In this document: positions 58,475 through 64,000 of the stretch, piece by piece
How positions within the stretch are numbered: the stretch's first letter is position 1
How the letters are laid out: every line of letters begins with the position of its first letter
Origin: Riptortus pedestris
Taxonomy: Eukaryota > Arthropoda > Insecta > Hemiptera > Alydidae
Direction of reading: 5' to 3'
Length of the DNA stretch: 64,000 nt
Assembly: GCA_019009955.1 (NCBI GenBank)
Contig: CM032233.1
Location: forward strand, 81,017,501-81,081,500
Position numbers and translations under genes: made by a program
The notes under the pieces: generated by a model
Told to the model about the DNA's origin: nothing
What the model saw: the letters and a program-made list of their open reading frames with translations, nothing else
The model's database searches: none

Positions 58475-59719
58475 CACCTTTTAACAGAAATGGGATTCAA
58501 GTTACTTTTATAGGAAGCATTTATTAGAGCTGATTATTCCCGTTTCTCAGAAGAAATCTTATTTTTGGGGTTGGTCAAACTTGATATTCAGGGCAGACAG
58601 TTAGGACAGATATAGAGAGAAAGAGATATGCAAAATGTTTGACAGAGATCGTTTCGTAATATCTCATTTGTATCCTTGCTATATGTTCGTATTATTATGA
58701 AATGTAATCTATCTTATCTGGGCTGGTTGCAAGATGAATATTGGCAAACAATAACGGGATAAACCTCAGCTGATTTTGTGGTGGCAATATATTAAATATT
58801 AAATTATTATTGTCATCACTTAAACCTTATTTATGACAATTGCTGATATATAAAGTTTGTATAAAAAGCGCAGAGGAAAATCAAAGAACTGGATATAAAT
58901 TTTCTAACTACTTTACGAATGGGGCGACCTTTCATTGACGATGCGATTGTTCTTCCATGAGTGGTTATGGTATCTTTGTTTTTAACGAATATTAACGAGT
59001 TTTGGTAGAGTCCACGAATTGTCTGTAGTCGTAGAGGGGAGTTTGTAGTTCATAAAGTCCCTAGAATCTATTACTTAGATGAAACAAAAGGGGGGAAAAG
59101 TAATAGTTAATAATGATATTGCAGGCGAAATTTGTTTTTTTTTTCTTCATATAATTGAACTTTCAAAATCATAAATTTAGTTACCCATTTGAAATAGAGA
59201 ACGGTTTTAGGATAAGACGTTAAGATGAATTGTCGAGCTTCTGGTAGTTTGTTCCAGACAAGTTTTTCCTTTTAATTGGCCCGCGGGAAGTGGCCAAATG
59301 TTTAATTAAATAATTTGAATATTACTTTCGTTCCCAGCTGGCTTTTATATATCCACTTGAGGAAACTTTTCAGATCCCCTCACACTTAAGCTGCTCTTTT
59401 GCAATGTAGAGTGCTCAAGAAATGTCCTTAATCTTCTTCTGTTATTTTGCATAATGCTTGGAACGCTGCGTAAGCCAACCGAAAACTCTAGAAGCACCCA
59501 CCCATCTTTGCTCCTCTACTTCCGCCCGTATTCAAAATACAGAATATTTCACATCCAATGTACGGGCGACCCTATTAGTATTGAAGTCTCTTCTGAGTAC
59601 CCTCATTTCAATATGGGATAAGGCTGCCTTAATGGCATTCTTTCCAGTAAATAAAGGTTAGTGAAAAGAGCCGAGGGGCTTTCTGCACTAGAATGATGAA
59701 CAATGGTTGAAGTGCAACA
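58475..59719. other. Intergenic, nothing recognised
   Basis: No gene or family similarity. The frame at 59,458-59,661 is short and unidentified. Confidence 0.45.
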
Positions 59720-60718
59720 AAAAAAGTCCGTCACGCATGGGCTGCGTAAAATAAGCAGATTTTCCTCGTTAAGTTTAGTAATAGATAAAACTACTCAGCG
59801 CCAAGCGCCCGGCGGTCGTGGTCCAGACTACTCAGCTATAATCAGGCACTGACGATGGAGCGTTGACTCCGAAAGTACACTCTGCATAATATTAAAAAAT
59901 CAGTAAAGGACAAGACCTTTTTATTGATCCTTATCAATTGGTTCCTCTACCATCCAGCATACTCCAGTGATAAACAGAACTCCATACTGCTAACAGAACA
60001 CAATATTAATTAAGTGAATATATACAAACGGAAAAAAGAAAAGTTTTAGGCAATTTCAATAACCTGCCGGCAGGAATGTAAACAAACTGATCTGCCAGCC
60101 TCACAACGGAAAGAAAAACAATTACTGAAATATACCAGAATATCACATATTGATTTTATCAAGAACTATTTACTATATATAGTACTGTAATTAATAATGA
60201 GTCAGAATAATTGTTATCCCAATCAATCAAATTTTAGTAATCCAAGATCTTAAGACCTTGGGGGGTCACCATGACATATTTGCATGTATGTCGTATAATA
60301 AAGGTCTCTTGAATACAATATTTGATATTTAAGCTTCGAATAATGTTATTTATTATATAATAGAGTATTGTGTATGTAACATGAGTAGAAGTGGGGGTTT
60401 GCTGAAGGCTGAAAAGTGAGAAATGCAAATATCTCGGTTGCTATTCAGCTATTCAAAATAGAAAATAAATGCACATAACAATAATTATAGTATATTTAAT
60501 GTGCAATATGATTGGTTATATCCATTTTTTCGATCCGATGTATAGTAACGGAGATATTTCCAATTTTCGAAAATCCTCCCCTGTAAACCCCCCCCCCTCC
60601 CCCTGGTCTGATTTCAGCCGTTAACGAACTTGATCTTTCTTTTTACATAAAACGACTAAATATCGAATTAAACAATAATAGCAACCACTAGAGCGGTAAC
60701 AGACAAATATATATACTC

Positions 60719-60770
<52 letters not shown>

Positions 60771-60872
60771 TTCTCCTAGGTAAGATCGATAGACATTTGA
60801 AAAAAAAATTCGAAAATCGCGTCATGAGTACAACCTCAATAGCTGATTTTCCTTACGGGAAATATGCTAAAA
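59720..60872 (+). mobile_element. Family A element, long form, carrying a hammerhead insert
   Basis: Starts AAAAAAGTCCGTCACGCATG and ends CTGATTTTCCTTACGGGAAA / GCTAAAA. It contains the long-form segment (GAAAGAAAAACAATTACTGA at about 60,109 is the inverse of the 21,660 region), the C-rich block, GAGCGGTAACAGACAAATAT and a long (TA)n tract (60,721-60,768). About 250 bp at 59,790-60,040, including the hammerhead motif, have no counterpart in other copies and look like an insertion. Confidence 0.87.
59845..59885 (+). ncRNA. Hammerhead ribozyme motif, three-pair stem III
   Basis: Stem I GCA (59,846-59,848) with TGC (59,883-59,885). Core CTGACGA (59,849-59,855), one extra T, stem II GGAG/CTCC around CGTTGA (59,857-59,870), GAA (59,871-59,873), stem III AGT/ACT around AC (59,874-59,881), C59882 at the cleavage position. 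All invariant bases are present and all helices perfect. The 9,866 motif has similar downstream sequence (AAGGACAAGACCTTTTTATT here), so both belong to one element family, probably Penelope-like. Confidence 0.7.
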
Positions 60873-61911
60873 AACTTCCAATTTATCTGAAATGTCTTGT
60901 AAATGGTGAATAAGCAATTGTTAATTAAGCTATCAGTGTTCGCTTCAGGGGACTAACTTCTCTTCTGGCAGCTCTTGAAAATGAATTCCAGAGTTTAAAC
61001 TCATTATTCAAGATTTCCAACTTTCAATGCCCTAAAAACTGTCGCATTATCTCCTTTCGTTGGGAGTTTGATTGGTCTATAGGCAAAGGCAATTCTCGCT
61101 TTGACAGCAATTCTGATACTGTTCTGGTATTCACTTGGCTGCTTTGTCTCAGATTCTATAGGCATATAAGGTTCTTTGTCATGGAATCACGGTGATAAAT
61201 TTTATTTACTCAAGAGAAGTCAATAAATACAAGAAATCTAATTGCATGAGTTTTGTTTTACCGTCTGTTTACAAGATTTTCCAAAAGGGAAGTCTGCAAT
61301 AGAGATTATACTTATGGGACGATTTTTAAAAACGATTATCACATATTCACCTACAGAATCGTATATATTTCATATATGCTACAATACAAACTAGAAGCAA
61401 AAATATGAATATTTCATATTATGATGAAATCAGTAGAATGAGATCACAGAAATGAGCAGTCCTTTTGGGATTTTACAATTCAATTACTGGCGTTATTTAG
61501 ACTACTCGACGAAAGCTTTGCAAGTATGGTTATTAGAAAAAAGAGGTACAGAATCCTATGCCCACAATTCGACCCAATTCCTCGTGGGAAATAATAATTT
61601 ACTATGATATATGATTAACTACAATCTGATACATAAGGATGCCAAATTTATTACAGCACCTTATAATTATATGCTGAGTATTAAATTAGAGCACACAAGC
61701 AAGACTATGTGGCAAACGCCAGATTATTTGCTGTCATTGTGATAAATCATAAATATATGGTAAATGTAAGTTTGAATTAATTTTTATTTGTTTGGTAGAC
61801 AGGAGCGTGGAAAATCGGTTATCTGTAGAGTAATGGAAGGAGCGCTAGTTAGGTTGCTAATCATTCACTCCTATTAACTCAAATACGTCACGTAAGTGAT
61901 TCCTAGAATAT
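60873..61911. other. Intergenic, nothing firm
   Basis: GATTTTCCAAAAGGGAAGTC near 61,274 with ATTATACTTATGGGACGATT after it may be a very old family A palindrome end. Nothing else recognised. Confidence 0.4.
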
Positions 61912-62693
61912 TTTTAGCAGATTTACCTTAAGAGAAATCAGCTATTGAGGTCCTACTCGAAATTTTTCTTCTAATGTCCATGGATCCAACCTAGGAGATG
62001 ACGAAGAAGAGGTCCGTTCAAAAGTGTGTGTGTGTGTGTGTATATATATGTCTGTTACCGCTCTAGCAGTCGGAATTATTGTTTAATACCTACCAAACTC
62101 GAAATTTAGTCGTTTTATGTAAAAAGAAAGATCAAGTTCGTTAACGGCTGAAATCAGACCAGGGAAAATTAGAAATATTTCCGTTACTATACGCCGGATA
62201 GAAAAAATGTATAGACTTGCAAATGCCCACTATTACTCATGTTACATAAACAATACTCGGTTATGTAATAAACCACATCATTCGAAGCTTAAATACCAAA
62301 TATTGTTTTCAGGAGACATTTATTATACGAAATATACGAAAATATGTTCTGGTGACCCCCCCTTCTTAAGTTTTTGGACTACTTAAATTTGATTGAGATA
62401 AAAATTAGTCTGAGTCATTATAAACTACAGTACTAGTTATAGTAAGTAGTTTCCAATCAAATTAATACGTTATATTCAGATATATTACAGAAATTGTTTT
62501 TCTTTCCTGTAAGAAGTTGGCAGAACGGTTTGTTTACGTTTTAGATGTTTTCCGTCGGGAGGTTTCTTATTATCGTTTGTATTCACTTAATATTCACGGA
62601 GGTTTTGTGTTACTGGTACGTAGACATATCTATTGTTAAACTTCACGCGGGAAATCTGCTTAATTTACGCAGGCCCTGCGTGACGGACTTTTT
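61912..62693 (-). mobile_element. Family A element, complete long form (reference)
   Basis: TTTTAGCAGATTTACCTTAA to AATTTACGCAGGCCCTGCGT / GACGGACTTTT, about 782 bp. The microsatellite site carries (TG)n-(TA)n (62,022-62,049). The C/G-rich block is partly deleted (GGACCAGGG joins AAAATTAGAAATATTTCC). The long-form segment with AATTAGTCTGAGTCATTATA and GGTTTGTTTACGTTTTAGAT is complete. No coding capacity. Confidence 0.88.
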
Positions 62694-63549
62694 TTTACTA
62701 TAGTATAGTTTTAATTTAGTTTACACATTTTTGTACCGTATTGACCATACAGTTTTTTTTTTCTATTACCAGCGTATTTTAGTTTGATGAAAGTGGGGAT
62801 TAGTACGTATAATTCACATTGTCAGTACCTTCTTTATTGGACATTATAATCGATCTTATATTCAGATGAAGGAAAGTGCTGGCCATGAATGATATTGGTC
62901 AAAAAGCTTAAAAGTAGGTCTGTAAGTGACAGTTCATTCAGTTATTCATTATTCATATATGACCGATACTTCTAAATGTATGCCTGCATAATTTTCATTA
63001 TGTTTGAAGCTGAACCGGTTTTATTTTTAATTTTTTTTTTTTTTTTTCCATTTCTCAGAATATCTCGAAATGGAGAATTTTTTCCTCCAGTTTCGACAGA
63101 ACGGAACGGTTTTCTGTTTGATATATTAAAATGAGAATTTCTGCGGGGGGGGGGAGGTGGAAGGGAGGACAGACCTAATTGTTGGAACAGACTTGGGACA
63201 GGAGGCTGGAAGGGGTGCATGAATATGGAGCTTGTCCTGCCCTAACGGCGCCTCCAGATACTTAACATGACAAAACGCTGGCTTAGTGGACATGTCAACA
63301 CAACCCTTGTTTGCATATTCCTATCCAATCGTCCCCGCTCTCTCCAACCACTGTGTTCTCTTCAATCCGCCAACTCGTCTTTCCCTATTCGTCTCCATCT
63401 GACGTCCGTATCACCAGCCAGTCCCAGGCTCCCAAATTAGTGATTCCTCGGCTCCATTTGTATAATCATAATAGAATATTCCATGAAATGTAGGACTGGC
63501 GTTGTCTCTAAATACTAGTCTAGTACGAGGTCAAATCCGACTTTAGAAT
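62694..63549. other. Intergenic, nothing recognised
   Basis: Contains a T run (about 63,030-63,048) and a G run (63,145-63,153). Open frames at 62,972-63,220 and 63,311-63,493 are unidentified. Confidence 0.45.
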
Positions 63550-64000
63550 TTTTAGCAGATTTCCCCTAAGTGAAATCAGCTATTGAGGTCGTACTCATGA
63601 CGCGATTTTCAAAACATTTCCTCAAATGCCCATCAATTCTACCCAGGAGATGACGAAAATGAGGTTCGCTCAAAACTGTGAGTGTGTGTGTTTGTGTGTG
63701 TATAGATACATTTGTTTGTTAACGAAGTGGTCTAGTGGTCTCAATTTTTGTCTGATCATTACTAAATTCGATATTTAAACGTTTTAAGTATGTCAAAATA
63801 AAGATAAGTTCGTTAACGGCTGAAATCGGACCAGTAGGAGGTGGTGGCCTTAGAAGTGGGGAATTTCGAAAATTCCAAATATCTCAGATATTATATGTCG
63901 GATGTATATCCAAGATGTATGTACAAGATTGGTTCTATAGCATTTTGTGATGCGACACATAATAACGAAGATATTTTAAATTTTCTAATCCCCCCGTATA
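63550..64000 (-). mobile_element. Family A element, runs off the window end
   Basis: TTTTAGCAGATTTCCCCTAA end at 63,550, GAGGTCGTACTCATGACGCG, GAGGTTCGCTCAAAA with a (TG)n tract, TTCGATATTTAAACGTTTTA and AGTTCGTTAACGGCTGAAAT. After the CCAAATATCTCAG block, TATGTCGGAT is followed by a second copy of the neighbouring block in inverse orientation (GATGCGACACATAATAACGA at about 63,948), a possible local rearrangement. Confidence 0.82.

Overview
This window is eukaryotic, AT-rich nuclear DNA from an animal. It holds one spliced protein-coding gene. The rest is introns and a long repeat-dominated intergenic region. Introns, mariner and jockey-like elements, many (TA)n/(CA)n/(GA)n tracts and the protein sequence fit an arthropod. 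A copepod crustacean such as a sea louse is my best guess from overall character, but that is an inference with low confidence.

Region 1 (1-19,300): the 3' part of an RNF220-type RING E3 ubiquitin ligase gene on the + strand. Seven coding exons (1260-1435, 2626-2778, 5235-5364, 7211-7397, 15714-15915, 18169-18243, 19025-19096) join in frame. They encode two zinc-finger-like segments, an acidic middle, a short coiled coil and a C-terminal C3HC4 RING ending in the family's characteristic tail. N-terminal exons lie upstream of the window. The junction between exons 2 and 3 keeps frame only with a GC donor. The introns hold mariner remnants, copies of a dispersed repeat and one hammerhead-ribozyme-like motif.

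Region 2 (19,300-64,000): no recognisable host gene. The dominant component is one dispersed family (called family A here, about 20 copies or fragments). It has asymmetric ends, a 12-14 bp subterminal inverted repeat, a perfect 20-nt palindrome at one end and a microsatellite at a fixed internal site. This is the architecture of DINE/HINE-type non-autonomous Helentrons. Nested in or between copies are a mariner with a nearly readable transposase (57,077-58,361), jockey-like and RTE-like LINE fragments, a possible piggyBac remnant, a local set of older repeats (27.7-36.9 kb), and large near-perfect foldback palindromes.

The most interesting signal is a set of hammerhead-ribozyme cores of the short-stem-III, Penelope-like-element type (best at 20,010-20,048, 59,845-59,885, 9,866-9,903, 48,519-48,558 and 37,377-37,420). 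Several sit in the arms of the foldbacks, so a ribozyme or its decayed copy is present on both strands. A second unexplained signal is a 112-nt GC-rich segment in two copies (30,123-30,234 and 35,429-35,540) that can fold into a branched structure.

The strand given for family A takes the palindrome/CTAAAA end as 3'.
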